A DNA stretch of 64,000 nt from Stackebrandtia albiflava (GCF_007994225.1 NZ_VLLL01000005.1:624359-688358); one strand, 5' to 3'. Positions 24,306 to 33,755 are shown, counted from the stretch's first letter. Made by a program: numbers and translations. The notes: a model not told the origin generated them from the sequence alone.

Positions 24306-24323
24306 CAGTCTATATGTAGACTG
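24306..24323. promoter_or_regulatory. Operator-like palindrome before the multicopper oxidase gene
   Basis: CAGTCTA and TAGACTG form perfect 7-base arms around TATG. TATATATA follows at 24326-24333 and could be the -10. The site has a TACA-nn-TxxA look when read in reverse, reminiscent of BlaI/CopY-type operators, but the regulator is not known. Copper control is plausible from the downstream gene only. Confidence 0.5.
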
Positions 24324-24356
24324 GGTATATATAGCGAGCCTTGATATGGAGGATTC

Positions 24357-25853
24357 ATGCCGACGACTCCGACCCGTCGTGCCGTGCTCAAGGCGGCGGG
24401 GCTGTTGTCGGCCACCGCCGCCCTGTCCGGCACGGTGGCCGCCTGTGGTACTCCCGTCGACACCGCCGGCCGGGTGGACTTCACCCGACCGCTTCCGATT
24501 CCGCCCCTCATGGACGCCGAGACCGACGGAGCCGGCCGGAAGGTGTTCAGGATCACCGCGCAGGCCGGTAGCGCCGAACTCCTTCCCGGCACCCGGACGG
24601 ACACGTTCGGATACAACGGCGACGTCCTCGGGCCGACGCTTCGCGCTCGCCGTGGTGACGAGGTCTCGGTCGTGGTGACGAATCGACTGGACGTGCCGAC
24701 CAGTGTGCACTGGCACGGCATGCACCTTCCCGCCGTCGCGGACGGAGGTCCGCACCAGCCGATCGCCCCCGGCGCCGAATGGCGACCGAACTGGTATGTC
24801 GACCAACCCGCCGCCACACTCTGGTACCACCCACATCCGCACGGCGAGACCGAGAGGCAGGTCTACCGCGGCCTGGCCGGGATGTTCATCCTGGACGACG
24901 ACGAGGCCGACCGGTTGCCACTGCCCCGGGACTACGGCGTCGACGACATCCCGCTCGTGGTGCAGGACAAGCGCTTCGACGACTCCGGAGCCCTCGACGA
25001 ATCGGGGAGGGCCGAGGCCGGTCTCCTCGGTGACACCGTGCTCGTCAACGGCGTTTCGGGGCCGTATCTCGATGTGTCGACCCGGCTGGTCCGGTTGCGT
25101 CTCCTGAACGGTTCCACCGCGCGCACTTACCTGTTCGGGTTCACCGACGGTCGCCGGTTCGCCGTCGTGGGCAGTGACGGAGGACTGTTCGCCGCCCCAC
25201 ACCACACCGACCGGATCATGTTGTCGCCGGCCGAACGCGCCGAACTGGTCGTAGAGATGACACCCGGTGAACGGGTCGTCATGCGTTCCTTCCCTCCGGA
25301 TCCGGACGGGGAGCGGTTCGGCGATTCGGGCGGAGAACAGGACACTCTCGACATCGTCGAACTCCGTGCCGCCGACGCGCTCGACGAGTCCCCGGAACTG
25401 CCCGACAGGCTGGTCGACGTTCCGGCCCCGGATCCGGCGGTGGCCGTGACGACCCGGCTGTTCGAGTTGCAGGGCAAGCGGATCAACGGACAGCGGATGG
25501 ACATGGGACGGATCGACGAAGTCGTTCTCGTCGACTCCGTGGAGATCTGGGAGATACACAACGACCACGGCCAATACCACAACTTCCACGTGCACGACGT
25601 GCAGTTCCGAGTTCTCGACGTCGACGGCGAGCCACCGCCGCCGGAACTCGCCGGTTGGAAGGACACCGTGTTCATGCCCCGGCACGGCCGGAAACGGCTC
25701 CTCCTGCGATTCGCGGACTATGCCGATCCGGCCATGCCGTACATGTACCACTGTCATCTGTTGCGTCACGAGGACGAGGGGATGATGGGACAGTTCGTGG
25801 TCGTCGCGCCCGGCCAGGAGCCCGAGCTCTCCGGGCACGGTGACCACGACTGA
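24357..25853 (+). CDS. Secreted multicopper oxidase (CueO/laccase-type lipoprotein)
   Basis: Exported oxidase of 498 residues. The start has a Tat-like TRRAVLK, a hydrophobic stretch, and a lipobox ending VAAC (Cys29-30 region), so it is probably lipidated outside the membrane. The three copper-site blocks are intact: HWHG, HPHPHG, HNFHVHD, and HCHLLRHEDEGMM, with Met as the likely axial T1 ligand. Such enzymes oxidise Cu(I) or phenols. GGAGG precedes ATG 24357. The palindrome and TATATA elements upstream suggest tight regulation. The C-terminal HGDHD may also bind metal. Confidence 0.9.
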   Translation: MPTTPTRRAVLKAAGLLSATAALSGTVAACGTPVDTAGRVDFTRPLPIPPLMDAETDGAGRKVFRITAQAGSAELLPGTRTDTFGYNGDVLGPTLRARRGDEVSVVVTNRLDVPTSVHWHGMHLPAVADGGPHQPIAPGAEWRPNWYVDQPAATLWYHPHPHGETERQVYRGLAGMFILDDDEADRLPLPRDYGVDDIPLVVQDKRFDDSGALDESGRAEAGLLGDTVLVNGVSGPYLDVSTRLVRLRLLNGSTARTYLFGFTDGRRFAVVGSDGGLFAAPHHTDRIMLSPAERAELVVEMTPGERVVMRSFPPDPDGERFGDSGGEQDTLDIVELRAADALDESPELPDRLVDVPAPDPAVAVTTRLFELQGKRINGQRMDMGRIDEVVLVDSVEIWEIHNDHGQYHNFHVHDVQFRVLDVDGEPPPPELAGWKDTVFMPRHGRKRLLLRFADYADPAMPYMYHCHLLRHEDEGMMGQFVVVAPGQEPELSGHGDHD

Positions 25854-25914
25854 CACGCGCCGCGACCGGCGAAGCGTGCTACGCCGGTCGCGGCATCAGG
25901 CAGGGACTCGGTCG

Positions 25915-27885
25915 TTACAACGGCGGGTACGCGTTGGCCAGCAGCTCGGCGAACTGCGCCGGGAACCAGTCACCCGACAGGGGTGCGTCGGGCAGCGCGC
26001 CGGACATGTTGAACCCGTTGCGGGCGTTGCCCGGGTACGTCGGGTCGCACATCCGGTCGAAGCCCTTGCCGTCGGGGTTGGGGATCTCCTCGCTGGAGCC
26101 GTCCGACTCGCCCGGCGGCTTCGCCCAGATGTAGGCGTCGATGCCGGGTTCGGGCGCGGTCTGCGGGCGTTCACCGAGACCGGCACCCGACTGGTTGCAC
26201 CAGTTGCCGAGGTGGATCCGCTGGTCGTAGCGACCGCCGTCGACGTAGGCGTTGACGTCGGTCATCGGTCCCGGTCCGGTCGGACGTGCGTCACCGCCCC
26301 AGCCGTTGCGGGAGGTGTCGATGAGCATGCCGACGTCCGGGTTGAACCCGGCCGAGACGGCCTCCAGACGGAACGCCTGCGCGAAGCTCAACTCGTCCAC
26401 GTAGCGGTTCCAGTCGATCCAGTCCGACTGACGGACGGTGGTGCCGTTCACCGTGTCGCCGATCGCGAAGTGGTCCTCCTTCAACGCACCGTAGTTGGCG
26501 GTGTTGGCGATGAACCCGTGTACGTCGTCGACGGTGCTGCCGGCCGAGGTGGCGGCCTGGTGGAACAGGTCGGCGGACGGTCCGAAGTTGTCGTCCCAGC
26601 CGATCCAGCCGTGGTGACCGGCGTCGATGTAGTTGTACACGTTGGGGACGGCGCCGAGCTGTGCCAGCGCGTAGCCGACGCCCTCGACGTAGTTCCCGTT
26701 GGCCTTCATGACGTCGCACTCGGGTGTGGCGGTCGGGCGTGGGGTGACGTTGGTGATCAGGTTGGGCAGTGAGTCGATCTCGATGACCGTGACGATCCGC
26801 AGGTCCGCGTAGGCCGGGTCCGAGAGGATGTCGGCGATCGGGTCGATGTACTCGTGCTTGTACCGGTCGATCTCGTGCGGTTCCAGCTCACCGTTGGACG
26901 CCAGCGCCGCGCAGTCGCGACCGGGCAGGTTGTAGATCACGACCTGGAACACCAGTTCGCCGCCGGCGGCCTGCGCCACCGCAGTGTCGAGGTGCGCGGC
27001 CAGTCCGCGGGCGGTCGAGGTGCCCTCGATCGCGGCGATCCGGTCCATCCACACCGCCGTGGGCTGGTCGGCGATGGCGTCGCCTCCCGGTTCGGCGGCG
27101 GCCTTGGCGGACCAGTCGGGGTTGACGTACACGTCGGCGCCGACGTACGGGTTGTCCACCCGGTCGCCCGGCGGGTCTCCGCCGCCGTCTCCGACCGTCA
27201 CAGAGACCGGCGTCGACGTGGTCGTGTCACCGGAGTCGTCGTGGGCGACGGCGGTGAGGCGGTGGCCGCCGTCGCCGGGGGCGGCCCATTGGAGGGAATA
27301 GGGCGAGGTGGTGTCGGAGCCCAGCAGGGTGTCCCCGGCGTAGAAGTCCACAGAGGTCACGGATCCGTCCGGATCCGAGGCGTCGGCGGCCAGCGCGATC
27401 GGTTGCCCGGCGGCGAAGTTCGCGCCGTTGGAGGGTTGGGTCAGCGACACGGTCGGGGGCAGGTTGCCGCCCCCGGAGTCGTTGCAGGTGACGCCGTTGA
27501 GCGTGAAGTCGGTGGGCGGGTCGTTGGTGCCGGAGTAGGTGCCGTTGAACCCGATGGTGGTCGATTGGCCGGTGCCGAGCGAGCCGTTGTAACCGAGGTC
27601 GCCGGCGGTGACCCGGTCGCCCTGTTGGTTCCAGTCGGCGCTCCAGCCGTTGGTGACACGCTGGTCGCCGGGGAAGCCGAAGCTCAGCTCCCAGCCGGAC
27701 AGCGCCGCGTCGTTGTTGGTGATGGTGATTCCCGCCGTGAAGCCGCCGCCCCAGTCGTTCACCTGGTAGTCGACCGTGCAGCCGGTGGCCGCGTGGGCGG
27801 GGGTGCCGACGAGGAGGACCGCGGCGCCGACCGCCGCTCCTACGGCGGCACGCGCGATGGCCTTCACAGGCCGTCTCTTTCGCAT
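25915..27885 (-). CDS. Secreted GH6 cellulase with CBM2 and Ig-like domain
   Basis: Exported cellobiohydrolase-like enzyme of 656 residues. Signal peptide (about 1-34, MRKRRPVKAIARAA then hydrophobic, AHAA cut) is followed by a CBM2 (about 36-135, with NNWG-type Trp residues), a Ser/Gly linker, an Ig-like domain (about 145-240), and a GH6 domain (about 255-655). GH6 signatures are VVIYNLPGRDCAALASNGE and VIEIDSLPNL. It degrades cellulose to cellobiose outside the cell. GAGGAAACGAG lies before ATG 27885. A perfect CebR box follows a consensus promoter, so cellobiose induction is likely. Confidence 0.92.
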   Translation of the reverse strand: MRKRRPVKAIARAAVGAAVGAAVLLVGTPAHAATGCTVDYQVNDWGGGFTAGITITNNDAALSGWELSFGFPGDQRVTNGWSADWNQQGDRVTAGDLGYNGSLGTGQSTTIGFNGTYSGTNDPPTDFTLNGVTCNDSGGGNLPPTVSLTQPSNGANFAAGQPIALAADASDPDGSVTSVDFYAGDTLLGSDTTSPYSLQWAAPGDGGHRLTAVAHDDSGDTTTSTPVSVTVGDGGGDPPGDRVDNPYVGADVYVNPDWSAKAAAEPGGDAIADQPTAVWMDRIAAIEGTSTARGLAAHLDTAVAQAAGGELVFQVVIYNLPGRDCAALASNGELEPHEIDRYKHEYIDPIADILSDPAYADLRIVTVIEIDSLPNLITNVTPRPTATPECDVMKANGNYVEGVGYALAQLGAVPNVYNYIDAGHHGWIGWDDNFGPSADLFHQAATSAGSTVDDVHGFIANTANYGALKEDHFAIGDTVNGTTVRQSDWIDWNRYVDELSFAQAFRLEAVSAGFNPDVGMLIDTSRNGWGGDARPTGPGPMTDVNAYVDGGRYDQRIHLGNWCNQSGAGLGERPQTAPEPGIDAYIWAKPPGESDGSSEEIPNPDGKGFDRMCDPTYPGNARNGFNMSGALPDAPLSGDWFPAQFAELLANAYPPL

Positions 27886-27939
27886 GGGTAACTCGTTTCC
27901 TCGACCCGATCCCACTGGTGGATCGGGTGCCGGGCATTT

Positions 27940-27953
27940 TGGGAGCGCTCCCA
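27940..27953. promoter_or_regulatory. CebR operator of the cellulase gene
   Basis: TGGGAGCGCTCCCA, the exact 14-bp palindrome bound by the LacI-family repressor CebR in streptomycetes and relatives. It lies about 11 bp past the -10, over the start of transcription. No cebR gene is in the window. Confidence 0.9.
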
Positions 27954-27963
27954 TGGCATTGAT

Positions 27964-27992
27964 GATTACCGATGTGTTACCGGGTTGTCAAG
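27964..27992 (-). promoter_or_regulatory. Consensus promoter of the cellulase gene
   Basis: Read on the minus strand, TTGACA (27987-27992) and TAATCA (27964-27969) are separated by 17 bp. The spacing and hexamers are close to ideal for the main sigma factor. Confidence 0.7.
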
Positions 27993-28074
27993 GCGTGGTG
28001 GCAATCCGTGTTCGGACGGCCCGTTCTCCGCCGTGCCGGCCGTGAGATCCCGGACGGGACCGTGGCACACACGA

Positions 28075-28110
28075 AAAGGGGCGCCCACTCCCGGGAGTGG
28101 GCGCCCCTTT
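28075..28110 (-). terminator. Terminator of the E2/E3 operon
   Basis: A perfect 36-bp palindrome with 18-base arms and no loop lies 14 bp after the E2 stop. On the minus strand it ends in TTTTCG, a short T-run, so it should stop minus-strand transcription. Confidence 0.75.
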
Positions 28111-28123
28111 CAGGCTCTGAGGA

Positions 28124-29887
28124 CTACAGGCCCAACTGGCCTTCGAAGTCGGCCGCCTCCAGCCGTTCCTTGACCGCCGTCAGATAACGCGCCGCGTCGG
28201 CGCCGTCGATCAGCCGGTGGTCGTAGGACAGCGCGAGGTACACCATGGACCGCGGCGCGATGACCTCACCGAGATCCGGGTCGTTCACCACGACTGCGCG
28301 CTTGACCACGGCACCCGTACCCAGCATCGCCGACTGCGGGGCGTTGACGATCGGGGTGTCGAACAGCGCGCCACGCGAACCCGTGTTGGTCAACGTGAAC
28401 GTCCCGCCCGCGATGTCGTCCGGGACGAGCTTGTTGTCCCGGGTGCGCTGCGCGAGCTCGGCGATCCGCTTCGCGAGGCCGCCCAGGTTCAGGTCGCCCG
28501 CGTTGTGGATCACCGGGGCGATCAGGCCCTTGTCGGTGTCCACGGCCAGGCCGAGGTTCTCCGACGCCGGGTAGGTGATCGTGCCGGCCTCCATGTCGAT
28601 GGACGCGTTGATCTGGGGGTAGCGCTGCAACGCCTCCACGGCGGCCATCGCGAAGAACGGCAGGAACGACAGCTTCACGCCGTGCCGCTCCAGGAACGCG
28701 TCCTTCTTGGCGGCACGCAGTTGCGCCACCTTCGTGACGTCCACCTCGACGACCGTGGTCAACTGCGCCTGGCTGTGCAGGGCGTTGAACGTGTTGTTGG
28801 CGATGGCACGACGCAACCGGGAGATCTTCTCGGTCCGGCCCCGCAGCGGACTGGGCGCCGACGGCTGGGAGGGCGCCGCGGACGGCTTGGCGGCGGGTGC
28901 GGCCGGCGCCGACTTCGACGCCGCCTTCTCCGCCGCGTCGAGGACGTCCTGCTTACGGATCCGTCCACCGACACCGGTTCCGGTCAGCGTCGAGAGGTCG
29001 ACGTTCTTCTCGTTGGCCAGCTTGCGCACCAACGGGGTCACGTAGACGCTCGATCCGGACTGCGCGGCACCGGTGTCCGTGGCCGGTGCGGTCGCGGGGG
29101 GTTCGGCCTTCTCGGGCCGGTCGGCCTTCTGCTCGGCCTGCCGTTGCTGCACGGCCTCGGTCCGGGCCGGCTCCGCCTGCGGCTCGGGCTTCGGTTCCGG
29201 CTTGGGTTCCGGCTTCGGCTCGGCCTTGGGTTCGGGCTTCGACTCCGGCTTCGGGGCGGCCTGCGCTCCGCTCTCACCCACCACGGCCAACGCGGCGCCC
29301 ACCTCGGCGGTCTCGTCCTCGGCGACCTTGATCTCCAGAAGCGTTCCCGCCACCGGAGAGGGGATCTCGGTGTCGACCTTGTCGGTGGAGACCTCGACCA
29401 GCGGCTCGTCGACCTCGACGGTGTCGCCCACCGACTTGAGCCAGCGGGTGATGGTGCCCTCCGTCACGGACTCGCCGAGCGCCGGCATCGGAACCTCGGT
29501 ACCGGAGGCGTCACCGGAGGACCGGGACTCCTGCTGCTCGGCCTTCGGAGCCGGTTCCGGCTCGCTCTCCGGCTCCGGTTCCGGCTCGTCCCGGGACTCT
29601 TCCGCCGCGGCCGCACCGCCGGAGTCGCCGCCGGACGCCCCCGACTCGCCTTCCTCGCTGATCACCGCGAGCTCGCCGCCGACGTCGACGGTGTCGTCCT
29701 CTGCCGCGACGATCCGGGTCAGCACACCGGCCGCGGGGGACGGGATCTCGGTGTCGACCTTGTCGGTCGAGACCTCCAGGAGCGGCTCGTCGACCTCGAC
29801 TCGCTCACCTTCCTGCTTCAACCATCGGGTGATGGTTCCCTCTGTGACGCTTTCGCCGAGGGCGGGCATGGTTACCGATACCGGCAT
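28124..29887 (-). CDS. sucB: 2-Oxoacid dehydrogenase E2 (dihydrolipoamide acyltransferase), two lipoyl domains
   Basis: Core E2 subunit of 587 residues. Two lipoyl domains, with lipoyl Lys43 and Lys170 in STDKVD motifs, are joined by Pro/Glu/Lys-rich hinges. A peripheral-subunit domain follows ([19 protein letters not shown]), then the catalytic domain with the His of [15 protein letters not shown]. Actinobacterial proteins of this layout serve the pyruvate or 2-oxoglutarate complex, and which one cannot be told from sequence alone. AGGAGC precedes ATG 29887. The E3 gene lies 23 bp upstream. A strong terminator follows. Confidence 0.9.
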   Translation of the reverse strand: MPVSVTMPALGESVTEGTITRWLKQEGERVEVDEPLLEVSTDKVDTEIPSPAAGVLTRIVAAEDDTVDVGGELAVISEEGESGASGGDSGGAAAAEESRDEPEPEPESEPEPAPKAEQQESRSSGDASGTEVPMPALGESVTEGTITRWLKSVGDTVEVDEPLVEVSTDKVDTEIPSPVAGTLLEIKVAEDETAEVGAALAVVGESGAQAAPKPESKPEPKAEPKPEPKPEPKPEPQAEPARTEAVQQRQAEQKADRPEKAEPPATAPATDTGAAQSGSSVYVTPLVRKLANEKNVDLSTLTGTGVGGRIRKQDVLDAAEKAASKSAPAAPAAKPSAAPSQPSAPSPLRGRTEKISRLRRAIANNTFNALHSQAQLTTVVEVDVTKVAQLRAAKKDAFLERHGVKLSFLPFFAMAAVEALQRYPQINASIDMEAGTITYPASENLGLAVDTDKGLIAPVIHNAGDLNLGGLAKRIAELAQRTRDNKLVPDDIAGGTFTLTNTGSRGALFDTPIVNAPQSAMLGTGAVVKRAVVVNDPDLGEVIAPRSMVYLALSYDHRLIDGADAARYLTAVKERLEAADFEGQLGL

Positions 29888-29910
29888 GTCTTGACTGCTC
29901 CTGTGGTGAG

Positions 29911-31299
29911 TTAGGCGTGTGCGTGCAGCGGCTTGCCCGCGAGAGCCAGGTGTGCCTCTCCGAGCGCCTCGTTCTGAGTCGGGTGCATGTGAATCAACTG
30001 CGCGACGTCCGAGGGGAACGCCTCCCAGTTGTAGATGAGCTGGCCCTCGCCGATCTGCTCACCCATCCGGCTGCCGACCATGTGAACGCCGACCACCGGT
30101 CCATCCTTCACCGACACCAGCTTGACGAAGCCCTGGGTCTTGAGGATGTTGCTCTTGCCGTTGCCGGCGAGGTTGTAGTTGTACGTCTTGATCGCGTCGT
30201 CGCCGTACTTCTCGCGCGCCTTGTCCTCGTTGAGGCCGACGGAGGCGACCTCCGGCTCGGTGTAGGTGACACGCGGGATGCCCGCCTCGTCGATCGGGGT
30301 CGGGTTGAGACCCGCGATGTGCTCGGCGACGAAGATGCCGTGGCCGAAGCCGCGGTGCGCGAGCTGCACACCGGGCACGATGTCACCCACCGCGTACACG
30401 TTCGGCAGGTTGGTCTGCAGGTACTCGTCGGTCAGGACGAAGCCCCTGTCCATCTTCACGCCCTGCTCCTCGTAGCCCATCCCGGAGGTGCTGGGGCCAC
30501 GGCCGACCGCCACCAGGAGGAGGTCCGCCTCCAGCGTGTCACCCCCGGCGATGGTCAGCGACACACCCGTGTCGGTGGCCTTGACCGACTCGAACGGCTT
30601 GCCGGTCTTGAACTTGATGCCCCGCTTGCGGAACGCGCGCTCCAGCATCTTGGACGAGTCGGCGTCCTCGGCGGCCAGCAGCCGCGGCAGCGCCTCGACG
30701 ATGGTGACGTCCACACCGAGCGACTTCCAGGCGCTGGCGAACTCCGCGCCGATGACACCGCCGCCGAGGACGATCGCGCTCTCCGGGAGGGCGTCGAGCT
30801 TCAGGGCGTGTTCGGAGGTGACGATCCGCTTGCCGTCGACGTCGATGCCCGGCAGCGACTTGGCGTAGGAACCGGTGGCCAGCACGATGTTGCGGCCGGT
30901 GACCTGCTTGCCGTCGACGTCGATGGTGTTGGGGCCCACCAGCTTGCCGGTGCCCTCGATGACCGTGATCGCCTTGTTGGCGTTGATCATCCCGGACAGG
31001 CCCTTGTACAGCTTCGCGACGACGCCGTCCTTGTAGCTGTTGACACCGGCCATGTCGATGCCGGTCAGTTCGGCCTTGACACCGAACTGCGCGCTCTCCC
31101 GGGCGGAGTCGGCGACCTCACCGGCGTGCAGCAACGCCTTGGTGGGAATGCAGCCGGTGTGCAGGCAGGTGCCCCCCAGCTTGTCCTTCTCGATGAGGGC
31201 CACGGTCAGATCCAACTGGGCCGCGCGCAGGGCGCAGGCGTAACCGGCGCTGCCGCTGCCCAGGATCACGACGTCGTAGCCCGTGTTCGGGTCGCTCAC
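29911..31299 (-). CDS. lpdA: Dihydrolipoamide dehydrogenase (E3)
   Basis: Flavoprotein of about 462 residues that reoxidises the lipoyl groups with NAD. It has an FAD site ([18 protein letters not shown]), the redox disulfide Cys45 and Cys50 in [13 protein letters not shown], an NAD site ([15 protein letters not shown]), and the C-terminal catalytic His/Glu ([12 protein letters not shown]). GTG 31299 is preferred because GGGAG is just upstream; ATG 31311 and TTG 31332 are alternatives without as good a site. Same strand as E2, 23 bp apart, likely co-transcribed. Divergent from a small conserved gene. Confidence 0.93.
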   Translation of the reverse strand: MSDPNTGYDVVILGSGSAGYACALRAAQLDLTVALIEKDKLGGTCLHTGCIPTKALLHAGEVADSARESAQFGVKAELTGIDMAGVNSYKDGVVAKLYKGLSGMINANKAITVIEGTGKLVGPNTIDVDGKQVTGRNIVLATGSYAKSLPGIDVDGKRIVTSEHALKLDALPESAIVLGGGVIGAEFASAWKSLGVDVTIVEALPRLLAAEDADSSKMLERAFRKRGIKFKTGKPFESVKATDTGVSLTIAGGDTLEADLLLVAVGRGPSTSGMGYEEQGVKMDRGFVLTDEYLQTNLPNVYAVGDIVPGVQLAHRGFGHGIFVAEHIAGLNPTPIDEAGIPRVTYTEPEVASVGLNEDKAREKYGDDAIKTYNYNLAGNGKSNILKTQGFVKLVSVKDGPVVGVHMVGSRMGEQIGEGQLIYNWEAFPSDVAQLIHMHPTQNEALGEAHLALAGKPLHAHA

Positions 31300-31514
31300 G
31301 AAAACTCCCATGTCATTCTTGTCGACAGTCAAGGGTCATCCTCGCACTTGCCGGGCCCGGATTGTGGCCAGACCCTTAGCTTGCGTGCGCCCCACCATTC
31401 AACCTCGCCGCCAACGCGCCCGCACGGCGCCCGTGCTGTGCCCCCGAACACATCGACGCATATGGTTACGGTCGTAGAATCGCAGTAGGGATCACATGTG
31501 AACGGAGGCGTCAG

Positions 31515-31844
31515 TTGTCCTGGTTTCGCCGCAAGAGGCGCGCCTCCACTGCCAAGAACCGATTCGACACCACCCACCTGGAGGAGTTCCACGCCACTCG
31601 CCACGGCGTGGAAGCCTATGTGGAGCCCGCCACCACGGTGACGGAGACTACGGTGATGCTCATCGCCCACGACGGCGAATGGACCCGCCGACGGGTCGAC
31701 GGCGTGGCCGCCGCGTTCCGGTTGGGCTCGCGCCTGGGCATACCCGTCTACGAGGTGGCCAAGGTCGGCTACCCGCAGCGCATGCGCGACTACAACGCCC
31801 GGCGCAAACTCATGGAGAGGCGCGACCGCGACCTCCCGGCATGA
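31515..31844 (+). CDS. Conserved hypothetical protein, small and basic
   Basis: Protein of 109 residues that I cannot name. It begins with a basic SWFRRKRRAS stretch, and later has a well-packed alpha/beta pattern (TTVMLIAHDGEWTRRR, then GIPVYEVAKVGYPQRMRDYN). There is no signal, membrane helix or metal motif. TTG 31515 is chosen because GGAGG lies six bases before it. Divergent from lpdA, with a TAGAAT -10-like element 35-45 bp upstream. Its neighbour downstream is an ECF-type sigma gene with its own palindrome. Confidence 0.65.
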   Translation: MSWFRRKRRASTAKNRFDTTHLEEFHATRHGVEAYVEPATTVTETTVMLIAHDGEWTRRRVDGVAAAFRLGSRLGIPVYEVAKVGYPQRMRDYNARRKLMERRDRDLPA

Positions 31845-31883
31845 CACCCAGGCTCCTCGGGCCTCGCGTCTAAGCGGTTGAGA

Positions 31884-31902
31884 GTGTGCCGGTCCGGCAC
31901 AC
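31884..31902. promoter_or_regulatory. 19-bp palindrome before the first SigE-family sigma gene
   Basis: GTGTGCCGG and CCGGCACAC form perfect 9-base arms with one central base. It lies about 21 bp before the sigma ATG. Could be an operator or a short hairpin. No copy was seen before the second sigma gene. Confidence 0.45.
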
Positions 31903-31923
31903 CCGCCCCTTGGAGGTGGTTGG

Positions 31924-32484
31924 ATGTCGCAGGCGCTTGAAGCGCGAACCCGCGACGGAGTACCCATGACGTCACAGGCCCGAACGGCGACGGCGGGCCG
32001 CCGCGCCGAGTTCTCGGCGTTCGTGTCGGCGCACAGCCCGTCACTGCTGCGCGCCGCCTTCCTGCTCACCGGTGACCAGCATCTCGCCGAGGACCTGGTG
32101 CAGGACGCCCTGGCCCGCACCTACCGTGCCTGGAACCGGTTGGACAGGGCCGGCAACGCCGCCGCGTACACCCGCAAGGTCATGTACCACCTACAGGTGA
32201 GTTGGTGGCGGCGGCGCAAGGTCGCCGAGACCCTCACCGACGCGGTGCCGCACCGGGCCGCGCGCGGCCGGGACGTGGCGTTGGAAGTCACCATGCACCA
32301 CGCGCTGCTGAAGTTGACGCCCGCGCAGCGCGCCGCGATCGTTCTGCGGTTCTTCGAGGACCGCACCGAAGTCGAGACCGCCCGGATCCTGGGCTGTTCG
32401 CAATCGACCGTCAAGACCCGGACCCGGCGCGGCCTGGAGAAGCTGCGCGGTCTCGCTCCCGAACTGGAGGGGATGTTGTCATGA
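31924..32484 (+). CDS. SigE-family ECF sigma factor, module 1
   Basis: Sigma-70 family factor of 186 residues of the TIGR02983 (SigE-family) type. Region 2 (about 28-95) has LLRAAFLLTGDQHLAEDLVQDALARTY and the RKVMYHLQVSWWRRRK helix. Region 4 (about 120-180) has LTPAQRAAIVLRFFEDRTEVETARILGCS with the recognition helix STVKTRTRRGLEKL. GGAGGTGG lies before ATG 31924. The stop overlaps the next gene's start (ATGA), so expression is coupled to the membrane partner. Closely paralogous to the sigma gene at 33884. Confidence 0.9.
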   Translation: MSQALEARTRDGVPMTSQARTATAGRRAEFSAFVSAHSPSLLRAAFLLTGDQHLAEDLVQDALARTYRAWNRLDRAGNAAAYTRKVMYHLQVSWWRRRKVAETLTDAVPHRAARGRDVALEVTMHHALLKLTPAQRAAIVLRFFEDRTEVETARILGCSQSTVKTRTRRGLEKLRGLAPELEGMLS

Positions 32485-33743
32485 CCGATGAGTTCCGTGA
32501 ACTGCTGCACCGGCGCGCCGACGGCGTGAAGTCGGCCCCGCTCGCCGAACCGGCGATGACCGCCGGTCGCCGCCTCGGATACGTCCGCGACTCGGTGGCC
32601 GGTGTCGCCGCGGTGGCGGTCGCGGCCGGACTGGTCGGCGGATACCTCGTCCTCGATCCCGCCACCGGGGGTGCTCCCACCGCCGAGGACGGGGCGGTGT
32701 TGCCCGCCGTGCCGACCGACGCGGTCGCCGGGGAGATCGGCCGGTGGACCGCGCTCCCCGAGACCCTGGTCTACGGCAACAACGGCCTGGGCTCCGACCA
32801 GGCGGCCAGCCTGGTGACCGGTGACACCTACGAGACGCTGCCGTTGCCGTACTTCACCGACGACGACGGCGGCGACGTCGAGCACACACCGTGGTTCGTC
32901 TCGCCCAACGGAATGAACGTGGCCTCGGCCACCGAGGAGGGGCTGTCGATCGGGAGGCTCGACGCCGAGGCCGACACCCTGGTGCACGAGAGCGCGACCC
33001 TGTGCGGCCTGATCAACTGGTCGCCCGACTCCTCGCGCGTGGTGGTCTCCGACTGCGCAGGTGACACCGTCGACCTCATCCTGGTGGACGCGGTGTCCGG
33101 CGCGGTCAACCGACTCGCCACCGACCTGCCGGTGGAGGGCGAGGACTCCGACTGGGTCACCGCGATCTGGAACGCCGACGGCAGCCGCCTGATCTGGGGC
33201 AACACGCCACTCGGCTTCACCATCGCCGACGCCGACGGCAGCGACCCCGAGCCCTTCGACGCCGGTGTCCTCCCGAACGCGGCGGAGATCCTGGACCAAC
33301 ACACCATCGACACCAAGCTGTTGCCCGGTGAGGCCGAGAACCCGCGCACCCGGATCACCGCGGTCTCCGCCGACGGGAACCTGGTCTGCCACGACGTCAC
33401 CTACGGCGATCCCACCGGTTACCACGCGATGGACCGGGTCAGCGGCCACATCGAGCCGGGCTGCAACTACCTGCTCGACGTGTCGACCGGTCAGCGGATC
33501 GAGTTCCCGGAGGTCGACGGCGAGGGCTACACCAAGATCGTCGGATTGAGCGCCTTCGGCGAGGTGATCACCCGCACCCTGACCGACCCGGCCGATTCCG
33601 GACCCGGATACGGCACCGTCTACCGGACCGACCTGTGGAACGCCGAGGGCGAGAAGATCGACTCCCTCGTCGAGCCGCAGTACTACGAGGACGGTGGCAA
33701 GGGACGGGTCATGCTGAACGTCCTGTGGGGATACACGAGCTGA
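32481..33743 (+). CDS. Membrane-anchored beta-propeller-like partner, module 1
   Basis: Protein of 420 residues. A cytosolic head of about 35 residues (DEFRELLHRRADGVKS) precedes one membrane helix (about 38-56) and a large outer domain. The outer domain has WD40/PD40-like repeats with WSPDSSRVVVSDC, GSRLIWGNTPLGFTIADADGSDP and TRITAVSADGNLVCHD. The short cytosolic head, coupling to the sigma gene and outer sensor make an anti-sigma or sigma-modulator role likely but unproven; no zinc motif (HxxxCxxC) is seen. Paralogous to the protein at 34420 (shared endings and order of motifs). Confidence 0.75.
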   Translation: MTDEFRELLHRRADGVKSAPLAEPAMTAGRRLGYVRDSVAGVAAVAVAAGLVGGYLVLDPATGGAPTAEDGAVLPAVPTDAVAGEIGRWTALPETLVYGNNGLGSDQAASLVTGDTYETLPLPYFTDDDGGDVEHTPWFVSPNGMNVASATEEGLSIGRLDAEADTLVHESATLCGLINWSPDSSRVVVSDCAGDTVDLILVDAVSGAVNRLATDLPVEGEDSDWVTAIWNADGSRLIWGNTPLGFTIADADGSDPEPFDAGVLPNAAEILDQHTIDTKLLPGEAENPRTRITAVSADGNLVCHDVTYGDPTGYHAMDRVSGHIEPGCNYLLDVSTGQRIEFPEVDGEGYTKIVGLSAFGEVITRTLTDPADSGPGYGTVYRTDLWNAEGEKIDSLVEPQYYEDGGKGRVMLNVLWGYTS

Positions 33744-33755
33744 TCCATCACGACC

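Noticed and set aside
24198-25856. 552-residue minus-strand frame opposite the multicopper oxidase
   Set aside because: No domain or start site; the oxidase on the plus strand has all copper motifs.
29161-29260. Repeated GGCTTCGG-like units as a DNA repeat array
   Set aside because: They are codons of the Pro/Glu/Lys hinge between lipoyl and core domains of E2.
28217-29914. 565-residue plus-strand frame opposite the E2 gene
   Set aside because: Arg/Gly/Leu repeats mirror the lipoyl-domain hinge codons; E2 on the other strand is certain.
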